Shown one piece after another: positions 1-7,347 of a DNA stretch of 35,799 nt. The stretch spans positions 1 through 35,799 of the forward strand of contig OMIX01000041.1 in NCBI GenBank assembly GCA_900299195.1. The letters run 5' to 3'. A program made the translations under genes and the position numbers. A model generated the notes under the pieces. The model was not told the origin of the DNA. It worked only from the letters and a program-made list of their open reading frames with translations, and did no database searches. This DNA is from Deltaproteobacteria bacterium. Lineage in GTDB: Bacteria; Bdellovibrionota; FAC87; UBA2466. Each line of letters begins with the position of its first letter. The stretch's first letter is position 1.

Positions 1-195
1 ACTTTTAAGATCTGCTCGTGTGTCACTGATCGCAGTTTTCAAGATGGAAAGATTGAGCTCCATGACGAAGAGTTTTTTATCTTCAGAAAAAGTTCGGTAG
101 GCTAAAGCAAAGAAAGTACTGAATCCCAGTGCTAAAGTAGCGAGCAGCACAAGAAGAAATTTGTACTTCAGAGAAATTTTAAGTTTCTTTGCCAT
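1..195 (-). CDS. N-terminal part of a membrane-anchored protein, possibly a sensor (runs off the window)
   Basis: The minus strand reads 65 codons without a stop from an ATG at 195 down to base 1. The protein starts with a basic stretch (MAKKLKISLKYK) followed by one hydrophobic segment at about residues 13-32 (FLLVLLATLALGFSTFFALA), then a charged region beginning YRTFSEDKK that should lie outside the membrane. This is the usual opening of a membrane-bound sensor such as a histidine kinase, cyclase or chemoreceptor, but the output domain lies outside the window, so the family cannot be named. It lies 105 bases downstream of a lipoprotein gene on the same strand. An exact match to the flagellar sigma-28 -10 element lies 28 bases upstream of the ATG. 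The reading frame is secure; the function is a guess. Confidence 0.6.
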   Translation of the reverse strand, partial: MAKKLKISLKYKFLLVLLATLALGFSTFFALAYRTFSEDKKLFVMELNLSILKTAISDTRADLKS

Positions 196-223
196 GAATT
201 TGTTGTCGATCTATTCCAATGTC

Positions 224-231
224 TTATCGGC
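224..231 (-). promoter_or_regulatory. Possible sigma-28 (FliA)-type -10 element
   Basis: On the minus strand this octamer reads GCCGATAA, identical to the consensus -10 element of flagellar sigma-28 promoters, and lies 28 bases upstream of the ATG at 195. The matching -35 (TAAA about 15 bases further upstream) is not present, so this may be chance. Confidence 0.25.
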
Positions 232-300
232 AAAAACTTGGCAAAAAATGAGATTTTTCAGTGGTTTACGTTAATCTGAAAATGCAGGAAGGGATGGACT

Positions 301-651
301 TTAACGCCCCAACACTACGGGTTCCCATTCTTTTAAAATATGGAAGGAATCGAAGTATAAATGCAGCACGTCGAAATATTCGTAAGGTGAGAGGTCGAGA
401 GCTAAACCATCGGATTTTTTAAACATGTCAGGAATCGGATCGTTTTGTGAGTAAGCAGACCGATATTCACATTTTTCATATTGTCCTTCAGCTTTGCAAA
501 AAACCGGGTTTCCAAGCAATGTGTTGATTTCGGCTTTTTTGGATTGCCCAATTTTGGGGTTTAACAAAGATTCGTATTTTTTGACTTTGCTAGTCGTACA
601 ACCCGCTATGCACACCACCGCAATGAGTGAACCTATAAGAGAAAGTTTCAT
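301..651 (-). CDS. Small lipoprotein, possibly with a BamE/SmpA-like fold
   Basis: This 116-residue protein opens with a short lipoprotein signal (MKLSLIGSLIAVVCIAGC); the lipobox IAGC places the acylated cysteine at residue 18. The mature part contains the phrase KIGQSKKAEINTLLGNP, which resembles the helix and 'LG-P' turn of BamE/SmpA-type small lipoproteins, followed by a short beta-rich region. That resemblance is weak and the function is unknown. An AGGGG ribosome-binding site lies about 8 bases upstream of the ATG. The gene is divergent from the nuclease gene at 873, with a 221-base gap, and upstream of the membrane protein gene at 1-195. The second cysteine pair (FCKAEGQYEKC) could form a disulfide in the periplasm. 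Confidence 0.7.
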   Translation of the reverse strand: MKLSLIGSLIAVVCIAGCTTSKVKKYESLLNPKIGQSKKAEINTLLGNPVFCKAEGQYEKCEYRSAYSQNDPIPDMFKKSDGLALDLSPYEYFDVLHLYFDSFHILKEWEPVVLGR

Positions 652-797
652 GAAAGCACCCCTAGTTTCAAATTATAAATAGATTTGTCCTAAGTTTCTT
701 TAGTAAATGTTTAGACATTGAAGAAAGTCACAGTTTTTCGATGAGTTAAGTAATCCCTTTTAAGTTTGGTTTGCTCTGTTTCCAAGTTCTTCAAGCG

Positions 798-826
798 TTG
801 ACCGCCTCATTTGTGGCTGTTAAAAG
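798..826 (+). promoter_or_regulatory. Probable sigma-70 promoter for the S1/P1-type nuclease gene
   Basis: TTGACC (798-803), a 17-base spacer and TAAAAG (821-826) resemble the -35 and -10 consensus. Transcription would begin near 833, about 40 bases before the ATG at 873. Confidence 0.45.
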
Positions 827-872
827 TGGAAATCTCATCTTCGCTGGGTGAGAGTTTAAATGGGGGGTAAAC

Positions 873-1895
873 ATGGGGCGATTTTCCTTTTCGTTAATAA
901 CGTTAGTTTTCATTTCTTTTGTTTCTTTAAAATCGTTTGGATGGGGAGAACGAGGGCATCACACCGTTTGTGAGGTGGCTACTCGTTTGATTGATAACCC
1001 GGAGTTAGCGAACTTTCTTCAGGGACGAGGTCACTTGTCGGGGCACGTTTGTAATATTCCAGACATTCATTGGAAAGATCACCCAGAAAATTCCAAAGTC
1101 ATCGATGCGAGCCATTTCATGGATCCCGAAAACTTGAATTATAAAATTTCGGAGGTGCCATTGGATTTTAATCAGGTCATCAAAGAAAAATCCAAATCGA
1201 AGGAACAAGTGGCGCTTGAGTTAGGTTCTTTGTGGTGGAGAGCTGAGCAGTTTTACCGAAGAGCTACAGAGGGAGTGAAGTTAGCCAAGGGGGCAGAATT
1301 TCCAGATAAAAATGATTACCAGAGTAAAACTCACCCCTATAACCGAGGTGTATTTGATTTTATCGTCAATATTTCCTTGATGGGCCATTTTGTGGGAGAT
1401 GCCTCAGTTCCCTACCATAATACTTCCGACTATGACGGTTGGGAGAAGGGGAGAGGAGGGATTCATGCGTACTATGAGTCACTCTCCGTCAATGCTTTGG
1501 GATTAGATTTGGAAACTAAAGTTTACGAGCAAGCGCTCTTGATCAAAAAGCAATCCAAAGAGAGTGGTTCTCAAGGGACTACATCGGTAACTGCGATGAT
1601 GAAAGAATTGAGTTCTCAGGCCCTCAATGAGCTTACTCAAGTCGAAGATGCTGATCCTTTATCTGTTCCTTCAGACAAAGAAACTAAGACCTACGCAAAA
1701 AGACCGTCTGCTGAAAAAGGAGCTGCTGTTTTTAAAGCCCTGATCATCCCCCAGATGGCCCGTTCCAGTATCGTTTTAGCGAAACTTTGGGAAAAAGCAT
1801 GGGAGGCCGGTGGATCGGTGAGCTTCAAAGGTTATAAAAGCTACAGATATCCCTTGGCTCCTGAAATCGTTCCCCTAGATTATCTAGGGCAATAG
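873..1895 (+). CDS. Secreted S1/P1-family zinc-dependent nuclease
   Basis: This 340-residue exported protein carries the metal ligand pattern of S1/P1 nucleases, which cut single-stranded nucleic acid with a three-zinc site. Residues 1-23 are a signal peptide; cleavage before Trp24 would expose the N-terminal tryptophan that in this family binds zinc through its amino group. The spacing then follows P1: Trp24 and His29 (five apart), Asp64 in NIPDIHW, His81 in ASHFMD, and His172-Asp176-His182 in GHFVGDASVPYH. The last pair is His198 and Glu202 (HAYYE), where the family normally has HxxxD. Length fits the family. A G-rich ribosome-binding site (GGGGGT) precedes the ATG. The substrate could be DNA, RNA or, as in related phospholipase C folds, a phospholipid; nuclease is most likely. 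Confidence 0.85.
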   Translation: MGRFSFSLITLVFISFVSLKSFGWGERGHHTVCEVATRLIDNPELANFLQGRGHLSGHVCNIPDIHWKDHPENSKVIDASHFMDPENLNYKISEVPLDFNQVIKEKSKSKEQVALELGSLWWRAEQFYRRATEGVKLAKGAEFPDKNDYQSKTHPYNRGVFDFIVNISLMGHFVGDASVPYHNTSDYDGWEKGRGGIHAYYESLSVNALGLDLETKVYEQALLIKKQSKESGSQGTTSVTAMMKELSSQALNELTQVEDADPLSVPSDKETKTYAKRPSAEKGAAVFKALIIPQMARSSIVLAKLWEKAWEAGGSVSFKGYKSYRYPLAPEIVPLDYLGQ

Positions 1896-1921
1896 GGTTT
1901 AAATAAAAATCAAAACCAGGC

Positions 1922-1950
1922 TTGCTTTCGATAATAAACGACTGTAGAAA
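1922..1950 (+). promoter_or_regulatory. Possible tRNA-Ala promoter
   Basis: TTGCTT (1922-1927) and TAGAAA (1945-1950) are separated by 17 bases and would start transcription about 12 bases before the mature tRNA. Both hexamers match the consensus only partly. Confidence 0.3.
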
Positions 1951-1968
1951 TTGGATTCCGCCAAAGTT

Positions 1969-2044
1969 GGGGGTGTAGCTCAGCTGGGAGAGCACTAGCT
2001 TTGCAAGCTAGGGGTCAGGGGTTCGATCCCCCTCACCTCCACCA
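1969..2044 (+). tRNA. tRNA-Ala (anticodon TGC)
   Basis: A complete cloverleaf can be folded by eye. The acceptor stem is GGGGGTG (1969-1975) with CACCTCC (2034-2040), including one G-T pair; the D stem is GCTC/GAGC; the anticodon stem is CTAGC/GCTAG around loop TTTGCAA with anticodon TGC at 2002-2004. The T arm contains the standard GTTCGATCC. Discriminator base A2041 is followed by an encoded CCA (2042-2044). Confidence 0.97.
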
Positions 2045-2102
2045 TGTTTGGCAGGTTAGGTTTAGGGAACTCTAGCCCTTAAATGAAGGATTCTTCTTCT
2101 GC

Positions 2103-2852
2103 ATGTTGAATCAAAAAAAAGTTGTCGTAGTTTTGCCAGCCTACAACGCCGAGCTAACTTTAGAAAAGACTTACCGAGAAATACCTAAAGATATTGTGGA
2201 TGAAGTGATTTTGGTCGATGATGCCAGTTCCGACAAAACAGTAGAATTAGCAAAAAAATTAGGAATTCATACCATTCAGCACAAAAAAAATAGGGGATAT
2301 GGTGGCAATCAGAAGACCTGTTATGAGGCTGCCTTAAAAACCGGTGCCGATATTGTAGTCATGGTACATCCTGATTATCAATACACTCCCAAATTAATTA
2401 CCCCAATGGCATCCATGATTGCTTTTGGAGTTTATGATTGTGTTTTGGGATCTCGAATTTTGGGTGGTGGAGCTCTTGCTGGAGGGATGCCGGTTTATAA
2501 ATACATTTTCAATCGGATGTTGACCGCTATTCAAAACATTTTATTAGGTCAGAAACTGTCTGAGTACCATACCGGATACCGAGCTTTCTCTAGAAAAGTT
2601 CTGCAATCTCTTCCCTTAGAACGAAACTCGGATGATTTTGTTTTTGACAGTCAAATGTTGGTTCAAATTGTTGCAGCCCATTTCAATATGGGTGAAATCT
2701 CTTGTCCTACAAAATATTTTCCTGAAGCCTCTTCGATCAATTTTTCTCGTTCTGTGACCTATGGAATTGGTTGTTTGATTTCAGCCATTCAGTTTCGATT
2801 ACAGAAATTGGGATTTAAAAAGGTCGAGTATTTAGATTTTAAAGTTGCCTGA
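2103..2852 (+). CDS. GT2 family glycosyltransferase, DPM1/polyprenyl-phosphate sugar synthase-like
   Basis: A 249-residue GT-A fold enzyme without membrane segments. It has the nucleotide-sugar binding start [16 protein letters not shown], the acidic VDDASSD motif near residue 39, and the conserved block [16 protein letters not shown]. The usual DxD is replaced by [10 protein letters not shown], a form typical of one clade of dolichyl-phosphate mannose synthase-like bacterial enzymes; a second signature is [11 protein letters not shown]. It likely transfers a sugar from a nucleotide donor to polyprenyl phosphate at the inner face of the membrane. The 3' end overlaps the convergent GT-C gene by 21 bases, and that gene could use the lipid-linked sugar. 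The acceptor and sugar cannot be read from the sequence. Confidence 0.85.
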   Translation: MLNQKKVVVVLPAYNAELTLEKTYREIPKDIVDEVILVDDASSDKTVELAKKLGIHTIQHKKNRGYGGNQKTCYEAALKTGADIVVMVHPDYQYTPKLITPMASMIAFGVYDCVLGSRILGGGALAGGMPVYKYIFNRMLTAIQNILLGQKLSEYHTGYRAFSRKVLQSLPLERNSDDFVFDSQMLVQIVAAHFNMGEISCPTKYFPEASSINFSRSVTYGIGCLISAIQFRLQKLGFKKVEYLDFKVA

Positions 2853-4268
2853 TTTTCTTTCCATTCTAATTCCATACCCGAGAGCTAAGAGTAAACCTAT
2901 CCAACGAATCCCAAACTTCAGAGCGTCAGATTGAAAGGTAAAAACTTTTGTATAGTAGGAAATTAAAGTGATTTCAGGGGGAGGGGTTTGCCCTACCGCT
3001 AAAACAATCGAAAAGAATACAACAGAGTAAATAAGAGTGAGCCACAGAAGACTGCGCTCCGTTCGATTAAAACGATCCCAATAAAGAGCTCCTGCTAAAG
3101 ACAAACAGGGAAAAGCCGCAGTCAGATATCTGGGTCCAGGTGCTGAACCGCCATGCCACCCGTTGAAACCTGCATTCATCCATAATAAAGCTAAAAGAAA
3201 TGCTATCCCCACAATTCCAGTTAGAAGCTTTTTCTCCAAGGGTTCTTTTGAACGTCGGGAACGAATCACACTTGCCAAAATAAATCCCACTAAAAAAAGA
3301 ATGTAGGGCTGAGTAAATAAAATACCTCGGGTAGTTCCGAAAAGGAGTTTTAGCAAAATATTGAAATTAGGAAGCCAAGAAATAACACCAAAGTTTTCAA
3401 ATTGGGCAGAACTATCGACAAAAAGAGGATTCTGAAATTTTTGAGGAAGAGTTAGAACTCCTCCAAAACATTTCCAATGATAAAATGCAAAAATAATCAA
3501 AGGGAAAAAAAGTCCTATTCCCAACTTTAAACAAATCGAACCCCATCGATTTTTGGAATGCAAGAAAACATAGAACCCTATGAGAGGAATGAACAATCCG
3601 GAACTGTAATCTCCCAATGTTCCCAACCCCAGAGCAAGGCCTGCCCAGATCCAATGCTTCTTAAAAACAAAAAGTAACGTCATTAATGCTAAAACCATGG
3701 CGTAGCCGTGACCGTGAAAGCTGTTCATATAAAAATCACCGGTATTTCCGAATAGGGTGGCCAAAATAAAAAAAAGAATGGCTGAATGAGGTATGTTGTT
3801 CTGGGTTAACCATTTTACCCATTGGGACATGACCCAAGCTAGTGGCAGGATCTGAAATACGATAGAGATCACCCACATAATGAATGCCAGCATATTGTTC
3901 CAAGCGACGTTAAAATCCTTTCCCTTGGTAAATCGGCTCTTCACAAAAAAATTGAGGGGTTTGTATAGTGCCGCAAATAGAGGGGCTGCTAATAAACTAG
4001 GCGCTGGGGCTTTGTTAGAATAGTAAGAACCTTCGGGCGTTCTCGACCAGTCAAGGGTCAGTTCCTGCCACGGGCTGATTTCAAAGGAATATTTTTCGGT
4101 AAGGGCTAACATTAAGGCCACTCGGGACATAACATTGGTATTCAAACCTGTTCGATTAGAGAAAACAGCAAGTAACAAAGAGAGCCAGACAATCCAAAAT
4201 TTAAAAGAGGTGGGGTTGGAGCTTGAACTATGGTCGGGCTGATTCCCAAAGTGAATTATCTTGGCCAT
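2832..4268 (-). CDS. GT-C-like multi-pass membrane protein (paralogue 2, catalytic Asp replaced)
   Basis: This 478-residue protein has about ten or more hydrophobic segments and is clearly paralogous to the gene just upstream (4256-5596). Shared signatures are a first outer loop ending [18 protein letters not shown], a central GHGYAM segment, and late NGWHGG and PGPRYL motifs. This layout fits GT-C enzymes that move sugars from polyprenyl phosphates to periplasmic acceptors (PMT/ArnT-like). In the position where the paralogue has NADSR, this protein has NVMSR, so Met47 replaces the likely catalytic aspartate. Its ATG overlaps the end of the upstream gene by 13 bases, indicating one transcript. 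It may be an inactive partner or act through another acid. The GT-C assignment is inferred from motifs and topology. Confidence 0.7.
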   Translation of the reverse strand: MAKIIHFGNQPDHSSSSNPTSFKFWIVWLSLLLAVFSNRTGLNTNVMSRVALMLALTEKYSFEISPWQELTLDWSRTPEGSYYSNKAPAPSLLAAPLFAALYKPLNFFVKSRFTKGKDFNVAWNNMLAFIMWVISIVFQILPLAWVMSQWVKWLTQNNIPHSAILFFILATLFGNTGDFYMNSFHGHGYAMVLALMTLLFVFKKHWIWAGLALGLGTLGDYSSGLFIPLIGFYVFLHSKNRWGSICLKLGIGLFFPLIIFAFYHWKCFGGVLTLPQKFQNPLFVDSSAQFENFGVISWLPNFNILLKLLFGTTRGILFTQPYILFLVGFILASVIRSRRSKEPLEKKLLTGIVGIAFLLALLWMNAGFNGWHGGSAPGPRYLTAAFPCLSLAGALYWDRFNRTERSLLWLTLIYSVVFFSIVLAVGQTPPPEITLISYYTKVFTFQSDALKFGIRWIGLLLALGYGIRMERKSGNFKI

Positions 4269-5596
4269 TTCAAAGTTTTTATCACTAAAGTTGTTAGTAG
4301 GGGAACGATTAAAAAAAGTCTAGATATCGTGGATATTGAAGGGGTCATAAAATTAAGCTTCAGGTAGAGGGGCCACAGAGGTGTTTCTGGAGGTGAGATG
4401 TGGGTACTGTAAACCAACGCAGTGAAAACCAGAGAAAAGATAACCGAGAGAAAAAGAATTTTCTGAGTTGGAGGTTTTAGGCTATCGATCACAAGTCCAA
4501 GGCCCAGAGCCAAAGCTGGAAAAGTTGGGCTCAGATATCTGGGGCCGGGAGTGAGTCCTCCGTGCCATCCCCCGAAACAACTGTTCACCCAAAGAAGTAA
4601 ACCGAAACCCCATGTGGCGAACTTCAATGGAGCGGGAACTTCCGAAGTTTTTCCTTGCGCAGTCTTAACTCCAACCCATCCAAGGATAACCAAAATCCAA
4701 GGGGCTACCCAAAGGATTCCTCGACTAGTCACAAAAAATAGTTGATAGAGTGTAGATAATTGAGGAACGGGCAAAAGGATTCCCCAGAGATTATGAGCTT
4801 CAGATTTGACATCTTGATAGAGGGGATTTTGAAATTGGTTGGCTATAGCAAAGGGACTTCCGAAACAACGGCTGTGATACCAAGACCAAAGTGCCAAGGG
4901 AAAGATTCCGCCCAAAAAGATTTTCAAGTAAGTTTTTGCACTGGGCTTAAGAATGAGAAGAAGAGGGATTATCAACAAGGCCCCGCTGTAATCGCACAAA
5001 ATAGTGAAGCCCAAAAATAGTCCTAAACAAAAGAAACGGGAACTTTCTAAAGCGAGTAGAGTGGCTAAAATAAACACTGCGGTCATTGCATGGCCGTAAT
5101 AGGTACTCATAAAAAGGGAGGCTGTGTTTCCAAAGAGAAGTGTCGCTAAAGTCATGAAAATGGCAAAGTCGGATTTGTTTTCTTGGATGAGTTTATTTGC
5201 AATCATCCAGGTCAAAAATAGAAAGGGGAGTAATTGAAACAAATAGGAAAAAAGTTTAAGCCAGCTAGCTTTGTGTTGGATCAAAAGTCTAATGCGTTCT
5301 TCTTTATTCTCATGGTGGCCTAGCCAACTTTTCTCAAGCCCCCAAAAAAGAGGTGCTGCGATTAACATGGGCCCAGGGGCTTTGTTGGAGTAATAGTGAC
5401 CGTCGGGGGTTCTCGCCCAATCGGTAGTTAAATCTACATAAGGATCAATTTTGAAAGAGTGGTCCTCTACCATGGCAATGAGAGTGGCGAACCTGGAATC
5501 TGCGTTGTTCCCGGCGCTGAGATGACAGGCTAAGTTGATCAATAGAAAACTTAGAATCAAGAATAGTACCCATCTTTTTCTTTGCTTTGGAGTCAC
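4256..5596 (-). CDS. GT-C-like multi-pass membrane glycosyltransferase (paralogue 1)
   Basis: A 446-residue polytopic membrane protein and the first gene of a two-gene unit. After the first membrane helix (about residues 9-26) comes a loop with NADSRFATLIAMVEDHSFKI, in which Asp33 sits where GT-C enzymes carry their catalytic acid. The loop continues with DWARTPDGHYYSNKAPGP; later motifs are YYGHAM and FGGWHGG followed by PGPRYLSPTFPAL near residues 360-385. GT-C enzymes take sugars from polyprenyl-phosphate donors on the periplasmic side, and two DPM1-like synthases flank this pair, which supports that role. The acceptor (lipid A, glycan or protein) is unknown. The gene is divergent from the GT2 gene at 5721 with a 124-base gap. 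Confidence 0.75.
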   Translation of the reverse strand: MTPKQRKRWVLFLILSFLLINLACHLSAGNNADSRFATLIAMVEDHSFKIDPYVDLTTDWARTPDGHYYSNKAPGPMLIAAPLFWGLEKSWLGHHENKEERIRLLIQHKASWLKLFSYLFQLLPFLFLTWMIANKLIQENKSDFAIFMTLATLLFGNTASLFMSTYYGHAMTAVFILATLLALESSRFFCLGLFLGFTILCDYSGALLIIPLLLILKPSAKTYLKIFLGGIFPLALWSWYHSRCFGSPFAIANQFQNPLYQDVKSEAHNLWGILLPVPQLSTLYQLFFVTSRGILWVAPWILVILGWVGVKTAQGKTSEVPAPLKFATWGFGLLLWVNSCFGGWHGGLTPGPRYLSPTFPALALGLGLVIDSLKPPTQKILFLSVIFSLVFTALVYSTHISPPETPLWPLYLKLNFMTPSISTISRLFLIVPLLTTLVIKTLKWPR

Positions 5597-5720
5597 TCAT
5601 TCACTCAAATTAATTTCTCTTTGATTCTACTCTTTTACCTGATAATTTTTATGTTTTGCAAAGAAATTAAAAGGTCGGGGCGCTAGCTCGAACGGGCGGT
5701 TTACCTGGGGAGTAGCTGAA

Positions 5721-6536
5721 ATGTCTACAGGTTCGCAGTTATCTTTGTTAATTCCTTTTTTTAACGAGAGGGACAATCTTCCGTTTCTTTTTGAGAGTAT
5801 TTTACGGGTTTCATGGCCCTGGCCCATCGAAATGGTTTTAGTAGATGATTGTTCCCGAGATGGGTCTTGGGAGGTTCTTCGACAGGTTCTCAATCAGAAG
5901 CAGAAAGAGTTACAAGAGAGGAACATTCAATGCGTGACTTTCCGTCACGATGTTAATCGAGGAAAAGGTGTTGCGGTTCATAAAGCGATTTCGTTGTCTG
6001 CAGGCCAAGTTTTGATTGTTCAGGATGCGGATGGAGAATACGATCCGTGTGAGATTCCCAAATTGGTAAATCCTATTTTAGAGGGAAGAGCGGATGTTGT
6101 TTTTGGAAGTCGATTTCGCCAAAATGTAAATCAGGCGCATCGTACTTATCATTATTTGGTCAATCGCTTTCTCACTTTGCTCAGCAATCTGGCGAGTGGT
6201 CTGCATCTGACCGATATGGAAACTTGCTATAAAGCCTTTCGAGGGGATATTCTTCGAAGTATTCAGCTAAGGAGCAAGAGGTTTGGATTTGAACCTGAGA
6301 TCACAGCTCATTTGGCACGTCTCAAGTTGATTGTTTGGGAGTTGCCGATTAGTTACTATCCGAGAAGTTACATCGAAGGTAAAAAGATCACTTGGAAAGA
6401 TGGCCTTGCAGCTTTGTGGCACATTATCCATTTTAATTTCTTTTGTTCCTACGAAGATAGGTTTTTCTCTTCGATGCCTAAGAGATTCTTATTGAAAAAA
6501 TACGCTTCTAGAGTCCCACTCAAAAATCAAACTTGA
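5721..6536 (+). CDS. GT2 family glycosyltransferase, dolichyl-phosphate glucose/mannose synthase-like
   Basis: A 271-residue cytoplasmic-side GT-A enzyme with the full DPM1-type signature: LLIPFFNERDNLPFL at the start, VDDCSRDGSWE near residue 41, the metal-binding QDADGEYDP, then TDMETCYKAFRGDIL and RFGFEPEITAHLARL. These motifs are typical of synthases that place glucose or mannose on polyprenyl phosphate. No C-terminal membrane domain is present, so it probably works at the membrane surface. A GGGGAG ribosome-binding site precedes the ATG. The gene is divergent from the GT-C pair and convergent with the exported protein gene ending at 6565. It is a different clade from the GT2 enzyme at 2103, whose acidic motif differs, so the two probably handle different sugars or acceptors. 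Confidence 0.88.
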   Translation: MSTGSQLSLLIPFFNERDNLPFLFESILRVSWPWPIEMVLVDDCSRDGSWEVLRQVLNQKQKELQERNIQCVTFRHDVNRGKGVAVHKAISLSAGQVLIVQDADGEYDPCEIPKLVNPILEGRADVVFGSRFRQNVNQAHRTYHYLVNRFLTLLSNLASGLHLTDMETCYKAFRGDILRSIQLRSKRFGFEPEITAHLARLKLIVWELPISYYPRSYIEGKKITWKDGLAALWHIIHFNFFCSYEDRFFSSMPKRFLLKKYASRVPLKNQT

Positions 6537-6564
6537 AATCAAACCTATTCAAAAAAGTTTTTAT

Positions 6565-7080
6565 TTAGTTAAACCCGTAGTTGTAGGTGGTTTTTTTTCC
6601 TGAACGATCGACGATTGCCCAAAAAATATGATCGGAAAGCGTGGGTATTTTGAGTCGAATGATCCAGTTTTTAGTTAAGGATTCACCTCTCTCAGGTTCT
6701 TGGCCCAAAGAAACAAAAGTAATGGTGGAGGTAGGCTGATTAAGATGAGCAGAAAGAAGTCGCCTAGCTTTTCTTAGGACTTGAGCGTCTTGAGCTGCAG
6801 TTTCAGGGAGATTTAACTCCTCTAAGGCTTGTTCGGTAGCTAAGGCCAAAGGGCTCTCCACATCTGAGCTGTCTTTTAAAAAACTTTCGATGGCTAGAAT
6901 CGCTGCGTTTTCTGCTGTTACAGTTCCAGAAAAGGCTTTCTCCTGTTTTTGTGCTTCTTCGACTCTTAGATCATTCCGAACTTTGTCTAATCGAAATCTC
7001 GCCACGGGAGAACTTAAAACAGCGTAGTGGCCAAACAGGGAACACGAACTAAGTATCAGGGCTAAGCCAAGCTTTCTCAT
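6565..7080 (-). CDS. Exported protein of unknown function
   Basis: I chose the ATG at 7080 (171 residues, MRKLGLALIL) because AAGGAG at 7087-7092 lies six bases upstream; an ATG at 7083 and a longer in-frame start at 7125 are possible but worse placed. The N-terminus is hydrophobic to about residue 25. It contains LSSC at residues 10-13, which could be a lipobox, although the segment before it is short. The middle is helical and charged. The end (NWIIRLKIP, HIFWAIVDRSGKKTTYNY) reads like a PepSY-type beta sheet, a weak resemblance. It is convergent with the GT2 gene and divergent from the 12-cysteine secreted protein gene. I do not recognise the family. Confidence 0.6.
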   Translation of the reverse strand: MRKLGLALILSSCSLFGHYAVLSSPVARFRLDKVRNDLRVEEAQKQEKAFSGTVTAENAAILAIESFLKDSSDVESPLALATEQALEELNLPETAAQDAQVLRKARRLLSAHLNQPTSTITFVSLGQEPERGESLTKNWIIRLKIPTLSDHIFWAIVDRSGKKTTYNYGFN

Positions 7081-7282
7081 CATCAACTCCTTAGAAAAGA
7101 GAGAACTCGATATCATAGGTGACACTAAGCGTCCAGGCTCGGTTGCGGGGAAGTTTCAAGTCTAATGGGAGGAGAGACTCAGGGAAAGCCTAATTACCTG
7201 GTTGTAGAGGGATTGTAACGTATTGAAAATAGGTTACTTAATCGCTTTTTTGGCGAATAGCCTTTCTGGGCGAAGTTCCAGA

Positions 7283-7312
7283 TTGATTTGATGCGTCATT
7301 TTTTGGTATAAA
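7283..7312 (+). promoter_or_regulatory. Probable sigma-70 promoter for the 12-cysteine secreted protein
   Basis: TTGATT (7283-7288), an 18-base spacer and TATAAA (7307-7312). The start site would be near 7319, about 29 bases before the ATG at 7348. Confidence 0.45.
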
Positions 7313-7347
7313 GCTCTAACTCAATAACTGTTTTCCATGGGGGACTC

